This document shows, piece by piece, positions 1-5,055 of a stretch of DNA of 5,056 nucleotides (position 1 is the first letter of the stretch; every line of letters starts with the position of its first letter). Source of the DNA: Chloroflexota bacterium (GTDB lineage Bacteria > Chloroflexota > Anaerolineae > Anaerolineales > Villigracilaceae); contig JAJYOO010000222.1 in the NCBI GenBank assembly GCA_021796155.1, forward strand, positions 1 through 5,056. Reading direction: 5' to 3'. The translations under genes were made by a program, and so were the position numbers. The notes under the pieces are model-generated. The model saw nothing but the letters and a program-made list of their open reading frames with translations. It ran no database searches and was not told the DNA's origin.

Positions 1-160
1 TGCCCTTGGCAACCTGGGGTTGGCGTATGCGGACTTGGGCGATGCCCGCAAAGCCATCGAGTTCTATGAGCAATATTTGTCAATTGCGCGTGAAATCGGC
101 GACCGCCGCGGCGAAGGCAATGCCCTTGGCAACCTGGGAGTGGCTTACAAGAACTTAGGC
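1..160 (+). repeat. 120-bp tandem repeat inside the TPR gene
   Basis: The 18 bases at 1-18 recur exactly at 121-138, a spacing of 120 bp or 40 codons. Similarity then decays (ttaggcgat versus ttgggcgat). This is the DNA-level trace of internal TPR-unit duplication. The array probably continues upstream of the window. Confidence 0.8.
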
Positions 161-298
161 GATAAAGAAAGAGCAAGAAAGTTGTGGCAGGAAGCCATTC
201 AAATTTTTCATGTAATAGAAAGCCCAAGTGAGAAAGTTGTGCAAAATTGGTTGAATGAATTGGATGGGAAGCCGCAGGAAGAAACCAAAGGGATTTGA
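2..298 (+). CDS. TPR-repeat protein, 3' end only (partial)
   Basis: The frame is open from the first complete codon at position 2 and ends at TGA 296-298, so only the last 98 codons are visible and the true start lies upstream. One complete 40-residue TPR unit (ALGNLGLAYADLGDARKAIE onward, to GDRRGEGN) is followed by a second that starts ALGNLGVAYKNLGD and runs into a divergent C-terminal cap rich in Lys, Glu and Trp (…QNWLNELDG…). The unit resembles the 40-residue TPRs (TPR_12-like) found in many tandem copies in large bacterial signalling or NB-ARC-type proteins. Such repeats bind other proteins, and the effector domain, if there is one, would be upstream of the window. No signal peptide or membrane segment is visible in this part. 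The TTG at 20 is an internal Leu codon, not a start. A hairpin begins 9 nt after the stop. Confidence 0.9.
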   Translation, partial: ALGNLGLAYADLGDARKAIEFYEQYLSIAREIGDRRGEGNALGNLGVAYKNLGDKERARKLWQEAIQIFHVIESPSEKVVQNWLNELDGKPQEETKGI

Positions 299-306
299 GT
301 TTTGCT

Positions 307-345
307 CTGGTGACGACGCTGAGCATCGCCACCAGCTCTATTTAT
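307..345 (+). terminator. Probable intrinsic terminator of the TPR gene
   Basis: CTGGTG (307-312) pairs with CACCAG (330-335). Inside it CGA pairs with TCG and GC with GC, around a TGA loop, with two single mismatches (313/329 and 317/325). The hairpin starts 9 nt after the stop codon. It is followed by a T-rich but interrupted stretch (ctctatttatta), so termination may be weak. It could also be a repeat element. Confidence 0.5.
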
Positions 346-357
346 TAGGGTTGGTTA

Positions 358-432
358 CACCGCTCTGCGTTAGCAGGTCTGGTGCAACGCTCTGCACTGA
401 AACCCGTCAGGTCTGCCCGTAAAATCACCTGA
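358..432. repeat. Cluster of short imperfect hairpins and direct repeats
   Basis: The octamers CGCTCTGC (361-368 and 388-395) and CAGGTCTG (374-381 and 408-415) each occur twice in the same order, making two imperfect units of about 27-34 bp. In addition CACC…GGTG (358-361/381-384) encloses CTGC…GCAG (365-368/373-376), GTGCA/TGCAC pairs at 382-386/393-397, and TCAGGT (407-412) is the inverse of ACCTGA (427-432). It looks like a degenerate palindromic repeat. No function can be assigned. Confidence 0.4.
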
Positions 433-460
433 TGGAGAAGTTAGATAAAACCGCATAAAG

Positions 461-540
461 TGTCACTGCGAGGAGGCCGTAGGCCAACGTGGCAGTCTCC
501 TCGTTGCTGGGAGATTGCTTCTCGAAGACTCGCAACGACA
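461..540. repeat. 80-bp MITE-like palindromic repeat
   Basis: Terminal inverted repeats TGTCACTGCGAG (461-472) and CTCGCAACGACA (529-540) match at 10 of 12 positions. Internally, CAGTCTCC (493-500) faces GGAGATTG (510-517), pairing with one G-T wobble, and GGCC-GTA-GGCC (475-485) forms a small extra dyad. The whole element could fold into one long cruciform or RNA hairpin. The motif combination TGCGAGGAG…GGCAGTCTC…GAGATTGCTTC…CTCGCAA resembles, from memory, a palindromic repeat family scattered through intergenic regions of Chloroflexota and other bacteria. It has no coding capacity, so it would be mobilised in trans if at all. Confidence 0.75.
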
Positions 541-610
541 TATCCGATTGTACGAAGTTTGAATACTTTGACTATCAGATGAACCCAAAAATCACCTGGA
601 ACGGCCTTAA

Positions 611-740
611 AACTCATCAAGATGATTTCAGCAACTCATCAAGACGATTTCGGAAAATCATGAAGACGATTTAAAAAATCATCAAGACGATTTCAGAAAA
701 TCATGCAGATGATTTCAGTAAATCATGCAGACAATTTTGC
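611..740. repeat. Six-copy 22-bp tandem repeat with internal dyad
   Basis: TCAT recurs at 614, 636, 658, 679, 701 and 723, giving periods of 22, 22, 21, 22 and 22 bp. The approximate consensus is aaatcatSMagaYgatttca (S = c/g, M = a/c, Y = t/c). Each unit is itself an imperfect palindrome, with AAATCAT facing ATGATTT across a 4-nt centre, perfect in the fifth unit (698-715). The last unit is the most diverged (caatttt). There are no unique spacers, so this is not a CRISPR. The 21-bp third unit breaks any reading frame, so the array is non-coding. Confidence 0.85.
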
Positions 741-770
741 CTTCCTGACCTAATAACCCATTTTTCGCGT

Positions 771-808
771 TGAGCGGACACTGAGCGACCCTGAGCTTGA
801 CGAAGGGG
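771..808. repeat. TGAGC-type intergenic repeat (REP-like)
   Basis: TGAGC occurs three times at 771, 782 and 792. The core CCCTGAGCTTGACGAAGGG (789-807) has complementary ends (CCCT/AGGG). The same sequence style (CCTGAGCG…AGTCGAAGGG) occurs in the palindrome between the two ABC genes, which suggests two copies of one dispersed repeat family in this window. Downstream sequence to about 830 (gaagtggcagtcgaaacg) may belong to the same element. Confidence 0.5.
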
Positions 809-858
809 AGGCGAAGTGGCAGTCGAAACGCAGTCATTGTGCTTGGCTCAGCAAGGGG

Positions 859-901
859 TAGGTCGCGTTTGCGAAGTCCTCGAAGAGGAAAACGTGACCT
901 A
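859..901. repeat. 43-nt compound hairpin
   Basis: TAGGTCGCGTTT (859-870) pairs with AAACGTGACCTA (890-901) over 12 positions with one G-T wobble. Inside, TCCTC (877-881) and GAGGA (885-889) close a GAA loop, leaving GCGAAG (871-876) as a bulge. No T-run follows on either strand, so this is not an intrinsic terminator. It is best read as another palindromic repeat. Confidence 0.6.
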
Positions 902-925
902 CGAATTTGCACGGCACAGGACGAC

Positions 926-963
926 AAAAAATTCGCCCGATGGAGTCTCCTCCGCCGGGCGAA
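926..963 (-). terminator. Intrinsic terminator of the ABC transporter operon
   Basis: Read leftward, TTCGCCC (963-957) pairs perfectly with GGGCGAA (938-932), with an inner GGAG-GAGA-CTCC stem-loop, and is followed at once by six T (931-926). The stem begins 43 nt after the stop of the second ABC gene. On the plus strand the stem is followed only by ACCTTTT, so any bidirectional activity would be weak. Confidence 0.9.
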
Positions 964-1000
964 ACCTTTTAACCTACAAACCTGTAACCTTCCAACCAAA
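963..1000. repeat. AACCT tract with about 8-bp periodicity
   Basis: AACCT starts at 963, 971, 979 and 986, with AACCA at 994, giving spacings of 8, 8, 7 and 8. This is a short, degenerate simple-sequence tract between the operon's stop codon and its terminator. It would be transcribed as a purine/T-rich (AGGTT-repeating) 3' UTR. Confidence 0.55.
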
Positions 1001-1006
1001 CAAAAT

Positions 1007-2860
1007 CTAATCCGCCGCCACTGTTTCTTCCTCGTTCTCAACTTCCTCCGCGGAATTTTCCATTACACCATACTGCACTTCCAGTTCGCGCCTGAATTGC
1101 TGCGTGTAAAGCTTGTAGTAATGCCCGCGCATTCGCAGTAATTCGGTGTGCGTGCCTTGTTCGGCGATCTTTCCGTCTTCGATGACGATGATCCGATTCG
1201 CTTTTCGAATGGTCGAAAGACGGTGCGCGATCACGAACGATGTGCGGCCCTGCATCAAGGCTTCCATGCCGCGCTGGATGAGCGCTTCGGTCAACGTATC
1301 AACCGAGGATGTCGCCTCGTCCATGATGAACAGTTCGGGCTTTGCCAGCACGGCGCGCGCCAGCGAGATCAACTGCTTCTGTCCAACCGATAAAAGATTG
1401 CCGCCTTCGCCGACATTCTGGTCGTAACTTTTTTCGAGCGTTGTGATGAAATCATGTGCGCCCGCGATCTTCGCCGCGGCGATGATGTCATCGTCGGTCG
1501 CGTTCAATCGTCCATAACGGATGTTGTCGCGTACCGTCCCGGAGAAAAGGTGCGGCGTTTGAAGCACAATGCCAATCCGCGAGTGAATGGACGCCATCGT
1601 ATATTCCATGTAGTTGCGTCCGTTGATGCGGATCGTCCCTTCGCGCGGTTCGTAAAAGCGGCAGAGTAGATTCACAATCGTGGACTTGCCGCCGCCGGTC
1701 GGTCCGACCAGAGCGATGGTCTCGCCGGGATTCACTTTCAGCGTGAAATCGGTCAGGACGGGTTTGCGGTCTTCGTAATAAAAGTGGACGTGGTCGAATT
1801 CGATCTCGCCCATCAACGTCGAGGCGGGAACCGCGCCGGGTCTATCGTGGACTTCGGGCGGCGTGTCAATCAACTTGAAGATTCTCTCCGCTGACGCGAT
1901 GGAGTGCTGCATCTCGGCGTAGACGCGCGCCAAATCCTGCACCGGCCACATCATGAAGGTGAGATACGAGACGAAAGCATTGATGCCGCCAATCGTCATC
2001 AAGCCAACCATGATCTGATCGCCGCTATACCAAACGATGACGCCAAGCGCCACGGCTGCGATGATCTGCACGGTGGGGAGGAAGAGCGCCGAGAGCCACG
2101 CGGCTCGATACGATGCGTGATACATCGTGCCGGTCAGCGATTGGAACTCTTTCAGGTTTTCATCCTCGCGCCCCAACGCCTTGACCACGCGCACGCCCTG
2201 GATGTTTTCGTTGTATGCGCCTGTGATCTTCGAGTTGGCGCGGCGGCTGTTGCGGAACTCCACCAAAATCTTTTTGCGGAATTGCACGGCGATGATCATC
2301 ATGATCGGGATGATGACCGAAACGATCAGCGCCAGCTTCCAATTGATGATCGTCATGAAGATCAATGATGTTGTGATGTTCATGAACGCCCAGGTTGTGT
2401 CTACCACGCCCCAGGTCATCAAGTCCGCAACACGTCCGCTGTCCGATGTGACGCGCGCGATCAATCGTCCCACCGCGTTCTGTGCATAATACGAAAGCGA
2501 CAGCTCCTGCAAATGGTTGAACATCATGCGGCGCAGATCATATTGGACGCGCTCGCCCAGGACACCCGCAAGGTAAACGAAGCTGAACACGGTCACAGCC
2601 TGGAACAAAATCAGTGAGCCGTAGATGGTTGCGAGGTGCATCAACGCGGCGTTGTCCTTCATGCTGATGCCTTGATCCACGAAGCCTTTGTTAATGTATG
2701 TGAAATAGGCATCCATGCAAGACGTCAGCGCGATGGTGATGAAGAAGCCGACGACCCATTTCCAATGCGGCTTCATCAACCCGACGATGCGGTTGAACAC
2801 GGGCGTGGTAAGTTGTGATGTGTATTCTTCTTCTTCGAGTTCAATAAATTCATCACTCAT
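1007..2860 (-). CDS. Heterodimeric ABC exporter half-transporter, subunit with catalytic Glu and degenerate signature
   Basis: This 617-residue protein is a typical ABC exporter half: a six-helix transmembrane domain (about residues 30-315) fused to one ATPase domain (about 350-590). Visible motifs are Walker A GPTGGGKS (386-393), Q-loop Gln434, signature LSVGQ (490-494, where the family usually has LSGGQ), Walker B FIMDE with Asp514 and catalytic Glu515, D-loop SSVD (518-521) and switch His546. The N-terminus (DEFIELEEEEY) and the last 17 residues are very acidic. The signature change with intact Walker B marks the catalytic partner of a heterodimeric exporter (TM288/BmrD type). Its obligate partner should be the gene 117 bp upstream. 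It acts in the cytoplasmic membrane, exporting an unknown, probably amphipathic, substrate. The start ATG is supported by GGAG seven nt upstream. The stop is TAG. MsbA-like homodimers are less likely given the complementary pair. Confidence 0.95.
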   Translation of the reverse strand: MSDEFIELEEEEYTSQLTTPVFNRIVGLMKPHWKWVVGFFITIALTSCMDAYFTYINKGFVDQGISMKDNAALMHLATIYGSLILFQAVTVFSFVYLAGVLGERVQYDLRRMMFNHLQELSLSYYAQNAVGRLIARVTSDSGRVADLMTWGVVDTTWAFMNITTSLIFMTIINWKLALIVSVIIPIMMIIAVQFRKKILVEFRNSRRANSKITGAYNENIQGVRVVKALGREDENLKEFQSLTGTMYHASYRAAWLSALFLPTVQIIAAVALGVIVWYSGDQIMVGLMTIGGINAFVSYLTFMMWPVQDLARVYAEMQHSIASAERIFKLIDTPPEVHDRPGAVPASTLMGEIEFDHVHFYYEDRKPVLTDFTLKVNPGETIALVGPTGGGKSTIVNLLCRFYEPREGTIRINGRNYMEYTMASIHSRIGIVLQTPHLFSGTVRDNIRYGRLNATDDDIIAAAKIAGAHDFITTLEKSYDQNVGEGGNLLSVGQKQLISLARAVLAKPELFIMDEATSSVDTLTEALIQRGMEALMQGRTSFVIAHRLSTIRKANRIIVIEDGKIAEQGTHTELLRMRGHYYKLYTQQFRRELEVQYGVMENSAEEVENEEETVAAD

Positions 2861-2866
2861 GATTCA

Positions 2867-2871
2867 TCTCC
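2867..2871 (-). promoter_or_regulatory. Ribosome binding site of the second ABC gene
   Basis: GGAGA lies 6 nt before the ATG at 2860 (the GGAG core is 7 nt away), which fixes this start. Its first two G (2871-2870) lie at the foot of the intercistronic palindrome and can pair with CC at 2977-2976, so folding of that stem may partly limit access to this site. Confidence 0.75.
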
Positions 2872-2977
2872 ATATATCGCCCTGAGCGGAGTGGCGCTCT
2901 GGCCGCTATGAAGTCGAAGGGCATATTTCAATTCGATCACGCTTCGACTTCACTTCGTTCCGCTCAGCGCGATATGG
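2870..2977 (-). repeat. Long palindrome filling the gap between the two ABC genes
   Basis: The outer arms 2874-2889 and 2960-2975 match at 15 of 16 positions (ATATCGC…CTGAGCGG). An inner stem, TGAAGTCGAAG (2909-2919) with CTTCGACTTCA (2942-2952), is perfect over 11 bp. With a 2-nt bulge the outer stem extends to CC 2870-2871 / GG 2976-2977. It therefore runs from next to the first gene's stop codon to the second gene's Shine-Dalgarno. The left arm has about 11 extra bases (around 2892-2907). The content (CCTGAGCGGAG, AAGTCGAAGGG) is that of a dispersed REP-like repeat. There is no T-run, so it should not terminate transcription. It may stabilise the upstream mRNA or lower translation of the downstream gene. 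Confidence 0.8.
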
Positions 2978-4816
2978 TCAATTCGCTCTTTCAATCTCCA
3001 TTTCCAACTCTTCGTCAATCCGCGTTTGGATGTCATAGATTTGCCGGTAAATTCCATTTTCCTGCACGACCAAATCTTCATGCGTTCCCATTTGGACGAC
3101 CTCGCCTTTATCAAGCACCAAAATCAAATCGGCGGTCATCACGGACTGAATGCGGTGTGCAATGATGAACGTTGTGCGATCTTCCATCAAGTCATACAGT
3201 GCAGAACGGATTTCGGCTTCGGTCTCGGTATCAACAGATGACGTCGAGTCGTCCAAAATCAGAATGCGCGGGTTCTTCAAAAGCGTTCGCGCAATCGTCA
3301 CGCGCTGTTTCTGCCCGCCGCTCAACGTCACGCCTTTCTCTCCGACCAATGTGTTGTATCCATCGGGGAAGGACAAAATCACATCGTGGATCGCGGCGGC
3401 TTTTGCGGCGGTCTCGATCTCGTCCTGCGTTACGCTTCGTCCTACGCCGTATAAAATGTTCTCGCGGATCGAACGACTGAACAGGAACGGCTCCTGCTGC
3501 ACAATGCCAATTTGCTCACGCAGATACTTGCGCGGATAATCCTCCAGCTCGATGCCGTCCAACAAAATTCGTCCGCTCGTGTATTCATGGAAGCGCGGCA
3601 GAAGATTGACCAGCGACGTTTTACCCGAACCGGTCGAGCCAAGCAGTGCGATGGATTGTCCCGGCTTGATGTGGAACGAAATGTTTTTCAGCACTTCATT
3701 CTTGCCATCCGCATAGACGAATGAGACATTCTCAAAGACGATGTCGCCTCGCACCGGACCCTTCGGCTGGACGCGGCCCTCGGTGAGCGGTTCGCGCACC
3801 TGCTTGACGATCTCCATCAGACGGCCGTATGAAACCATGCCGGTTGACGTCTGTACGATCATGCGTCCAAGATTTCGGATCGGCCAGATGAGCCAAACGA
3901 CCAGACCGACGTAAACCAGATAATCGCCAATCGTGATCTCGCCGCGGATCGCCATCATGGCCGCAAAGACAAATCCGAACAACATTTGAAAGCCGAGCAC
4001 AACATCCGAAAGCGGCCAGAAGAGCGATTGCATGATGAGCAACAACTTTCCCTTCAGGAACTTGCCCCAGTTGTCCTTTTCGAACTTGCCCATCTCGTAA
4101 TCCTGACGTCCGAAAGCCTTGACCACGCGCACACCAGTCAGGTTCTCTTGCAGGGTTGTCGAGAGAATTGCTTCCTGTGCCTGATAGTCTTCATAACGTT
4201 TCGTCAACTGTTTGAAGAACCAGAGCGATACCGCCAGGATGAACGGGATGACTACAATGGAAATCCAGCCCAATGTGGCATTCAGTTCGTGGATGGCGAA
4301 CCAGTTGATCGTGAACAGGATGATGATGCGGCCCATGCCGATGGCCTGCTCGCTGAAGAAACGTCGTAACGCATCCACATCGGATGTTACACGCTCGATG
4401 AGATCACCGGTCGGCGTTTGGCTGTGATACGAGAAGCTCAAGCGCTGGATGTGATCGAAGAGAAAATCTCTCAGTCGCCGCGTGATGCCCTCGGCGGTAT
4501 ACGCCGCTAAACGTCCGGAAAGATACGAGAAGGAACCTTCCACCGCGGCCAAGCCAATGAATCCAAGTCCGATCAGCGCCAGTGTTTTGTTCAACGTCCC
4601 GGCAAGGTAGATTTTCTGAGTCAAAACCTTGTCTGCAAAATAACCAAGCAGAAGGTATGTGCAAGTCTTGGCCGTTGCCGAGATAGCCAACGCAGCCGTT
4701 GCGCCGATGTACGGCACACGAAAGTCCGACATCATGCGCCACAGGCCGGAAATGCGATTCTTAGTGAGCGCATTGCGGAAGTCAAAGTATTTTGATGAAG
4801 GTGTAATGGCAGTCAT
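2978..4816 (-). CDS. Heterodimeric ABC exporter half-transporter, subunit with Asp at the catalytic position
   Basis: This 612-residue protein has a six-helix ABC exporter membrane domain (about 35-320) followed by an ATPase domain (about 355-595). Motifs are Walker A GSTGSGKT (393-400), Q-loop Gln441, X-loop VGEKG (491-495), canonical signature LSGGQ (498-502), Walker B ILILD (518-522) followed by Asp523 where the catalytic Glu normally sits, D-loop SSVD (526-529) and switch His554. Glu-to-Asp at this place with a normal signature is the hallmark of the non-catalytic subunit of heterodimeric exporters (TM287, BmrC, LmrC). Its own Walker A/B would pair with the LSVGQ of the next gene to make the degenerate site, and its LSGGQ completes the active site. 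It is the first structural gene after the attenuator. AAGGA lies 7 nt before the ATG. The stop is TGA. The gene order (Asp subunit first) matches bmrC-bmrD. The substrate is unknown. Confidence 0.95.
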   Translation of the reverse strand: MTAITPSSKYFDFRNALTKNRISGLWRMMSDFRVPYIGATAALAISATAKTCTYLLLGYFADKVLTQKIYLAGTLNKTLALIGLGFIGLAAVEGSFSYLSGRLAAYTAEGITRRLRDFLFDHIQRLSFSYHSQTPTGDLIERVTSDVDALRRFFSEQAIGMGRIIILFTINWFAIHELNATLGWISIVVIPFILAVSLWFFKQLTKRYEDYQAQEAILSTTLQENLTGVRVVKAFGRQDYEMGKFEKDNWGKFLKGKLLLIMQSLFWPLSDVVLGFQMLFGFVFAAMMAIRGEITIGDYLVYVGLVVWLIWPIRNLGRMIVQTSTGMVSYGRLMEIVKQVREPLTEGRVQPKGPVRGDIVFENVSFVYADGKNEVLKNISFHIKPGQSIALLGSTGSGKTSLVNLLPRFHEYTSGRILLDGIELEDYPRKYLREQIGIVQQEPFLFSRSIRENILYGVGRSVTQDEIETAAKAAAIHDVILSFPDGYNTLVGEKGVTLSGGQKQRVTIARTLLKNPRILILDDSTSSVDTETEAEIRSALYDLMEDRTTFIIAHRIQSVMTADLILVLDKGEVVQMGTHEDLVVQENGIYRQIYDIQTRIDEELEMEIERAN

Positions 4817-4823
4817 AGTTCAA

Positions 4824-4828
4824 TCCTT
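4824..4828 (-). promoter_or_regulatory. Ribosome binding site of the first ABC gene
   Basis: AAGGA ends 7 nt before the ATG at 4816. It lies just beyond the T-run of the leader terminator, so this site is transcribed only by polymerases that read through. Confidence 0.75.
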
Positions 4829-4841
4829 GATAAATAGCAAC

Positions 4842-4874
4842 AAAAAAGCCACGGTGCGGAGCGCAACCGTGGCT
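4842..4874 (-). terminator. Leader terminator (attenuator) before the first ABC gene
   Basis: Read leftward, AGCCACGGT (4874-4866) pairs perfectly with ACCGTGGCT (4855-4847), extended by GC/GC across one unpaired base, with a GCTCC loop. It is followed by T-rich sequence (4847-4842, then G). It lies 25 nt before the first ABC start codon and downstream of a good promoter, with only a 28-codon ORF between. It is therefore a premature, presumably conditional, terminator rather than the end of a structural gene. On the plus strand no T-run follows, so it works leftward only. Confidence 0.87.
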
Positions 4875-4995
4875 GTAAAACCAAAGAAACAGTTTGACTT
4901 ATGGACAGTCAATAGGCGCACTCCGAGGAGGGTTTAAATTGCCCGAAGCTTTACGAACGAGAATGGTGCTGAACATGCAGATCATGAGTGCGCCT
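4857..4995 (-). promoter_or_regulatory. Mutually exclusive leader RNA pairings (candidate anti-terminator)
   Basis: Three leader segments compete. Segment 1, AGGCGCACTC (4995-4986), overlaps the leader Shine-Dalgarno. Segment 2, GAGTGCGCCT (4923-4914), lies near the end of the leader ORF and is a perfect 10-bp complement of segment 1. Segment 2 shifted by two bases, CGGAGTGCG (4925-4917), can also pair over 9 bp, including two G-U wobbles, with TGCGCTCCG (4865-4857) in the 5' arm and loop of the terminator. Pairing 1:2 would leave the terminator free to form, and pairing 2:3 would disrupt it. The switching itself is inferred. The complementarity is read directly from the sequence. Confidence 0.6.
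4899..4985 (-). CDS. 28-aa leader peptide of the ABC exporter operon
   Basis: ATG at 4985 opens a 28-codon frame ending in TAA (4901-4899), preceded by a perfect AAGGAGG seven nt upstream, the best Shine-Dalgarno in the window. The peptide begins MICMFSTILVRKAS, has N-P-P-R at 18-21 and ends I-D-C-P directly before the stop. It has no hydrophobic segment long enough for a membrane helix. It sits between the promoter and the leader terminator and overlaps both alternative RNA stems, which points to a regulatory cis-acting peptide comparable in position to BmrB of the B. subtilis bmrBCD operon. Pro-Pro and a terminal Pro before stop are contexts known to slow ribosomes. I do not recognise the sequence as a described leader family. 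A structural small protein is less likely. Confidence 0.68.
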   Translation of the reverse strand: MICMFSTILVRKASGNLNPPRSAPIDCP

Positions 4996-4999
4996 CCTT
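4993..4999 (-). promoter_or_regulatory. Perfect Shine-Dalgarno of the leader ORF
   Basis: AAGGAGG is followed by 7 nt and then the ATG at 4985. Its last three bases fall in the 10-bp inverted repeat with 4914-4923. The CCTCCT at 4931-4926 inside the ORF is also complementary to it, so initiation on the leader may itself be gated by RNA folding. Confidence 0.8.
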
Positions 5000-5025
5000 T
5001 CCTTAGAATTTTATTAGCGGTTTGG

Positions 5026-5055
5026 AGTTTATCACGGGTTGTGAAAAGGTGTCAA
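5026..5055 (-). promoter_or_regulatory. Sigma70-type promoter of the ABC exporter operon
   Basis: A perfect -35 TTGACA lies at 5055-5050. The -10 is GATAAA (5033-5028, spacer 16) or the overlapping TAAACT (5031-5026, spacer 18); each matches TATAAT at 4 of 6 positions. The predicted start near 5018-5021 gives a 5' leader of about 20 nt before the Shine-Dalgarno. The window ends 1 bp beyond the -35, so upstream operators or UP elements are not visible. Confidence 0.75.

Larger units (their letters stand above)
299..1006. other. Repeat-rich non-coding region between convergent genes
   Basis: No convincing gene is present. The open frames here overlap palindromes, tandem repeats and a terminator, and have low-complexity or Arg-rich translations. 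What the region does hold is a probable terminator for the TPR gene, several dyad-symmetric repeats of different families, a six-copy 22-bp tandem array and the terminator of the leftward ABC operon. Convergent gene ends are where REP- and MITE-type elements usually accumulate, because insertion there harms neither promoters nor coding sequence. Confidence 0.75.

Noticed and set aside
489..674. 61-codon plus-strand ORF
   Set aside because: It starts inside the 80-bp palindrome and ends in the 22-bp tandem array. It has no clear Shine-Dalgarno and no protein-like composition.
611..740. CRISPR array
   Set aside because: The units are contiguous with no unique spacers, the period is only 21-22 bp, and no cas genes are present.
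715..1041. 108-codon minus-strand ORF and overlapping plus-strand ORFs at 797-1141 and 816-1010
   Set aside because: They run through REP-like repeats, a hairpin and the operon terminator, and overlap the end of the second ABC gene. The translations are Arg-rich, as expected from repeats.
1904..2368. 154-codon plus-strand ORF inside the second ABC gene
   Set aside because: It is an antisense shadow of the conserved transmembrane-domain coding sequence, with a His/Asp/Arg-rich low-complexity translation.
3986..4369. 127-codon plus-strand ORF inside the first ABC gene
   Set aside because: It is an antisense shadow of a gene with complete ABC exporter motifs. No independent support was found.
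1007..4816. MsbA-type lipid flippase or a named drug-specificity assignment
   Set aside because: The complementary degenerate motifs argue for a heterodimer, and substrate specificity cannot be read from the sequence.
4842..4874. Terminator of a separate upstream gene rather than an attenuator
   Set aside because: A promoter and only a 28-codon ORF lie between it and the window edge, and it sits 25 nt before the first ABC start. A leader terminator explains this better, although a stand-alone small-protein gene is not fully excluded.
4659..4937. 92-codon plus-strand ORF across the first ABC gene start and its leader
   Set aside because: It overlaps the start codon, attenuator and leader ORF in antisense and shows no recognisable domain.
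4899..4995. Metabolite-binding riboswitch
   Set aside because: No conserved riboswitch core is recognised, and the stems are embedded in a well-initiated ORF, which favours a translation-coupled mechanism.
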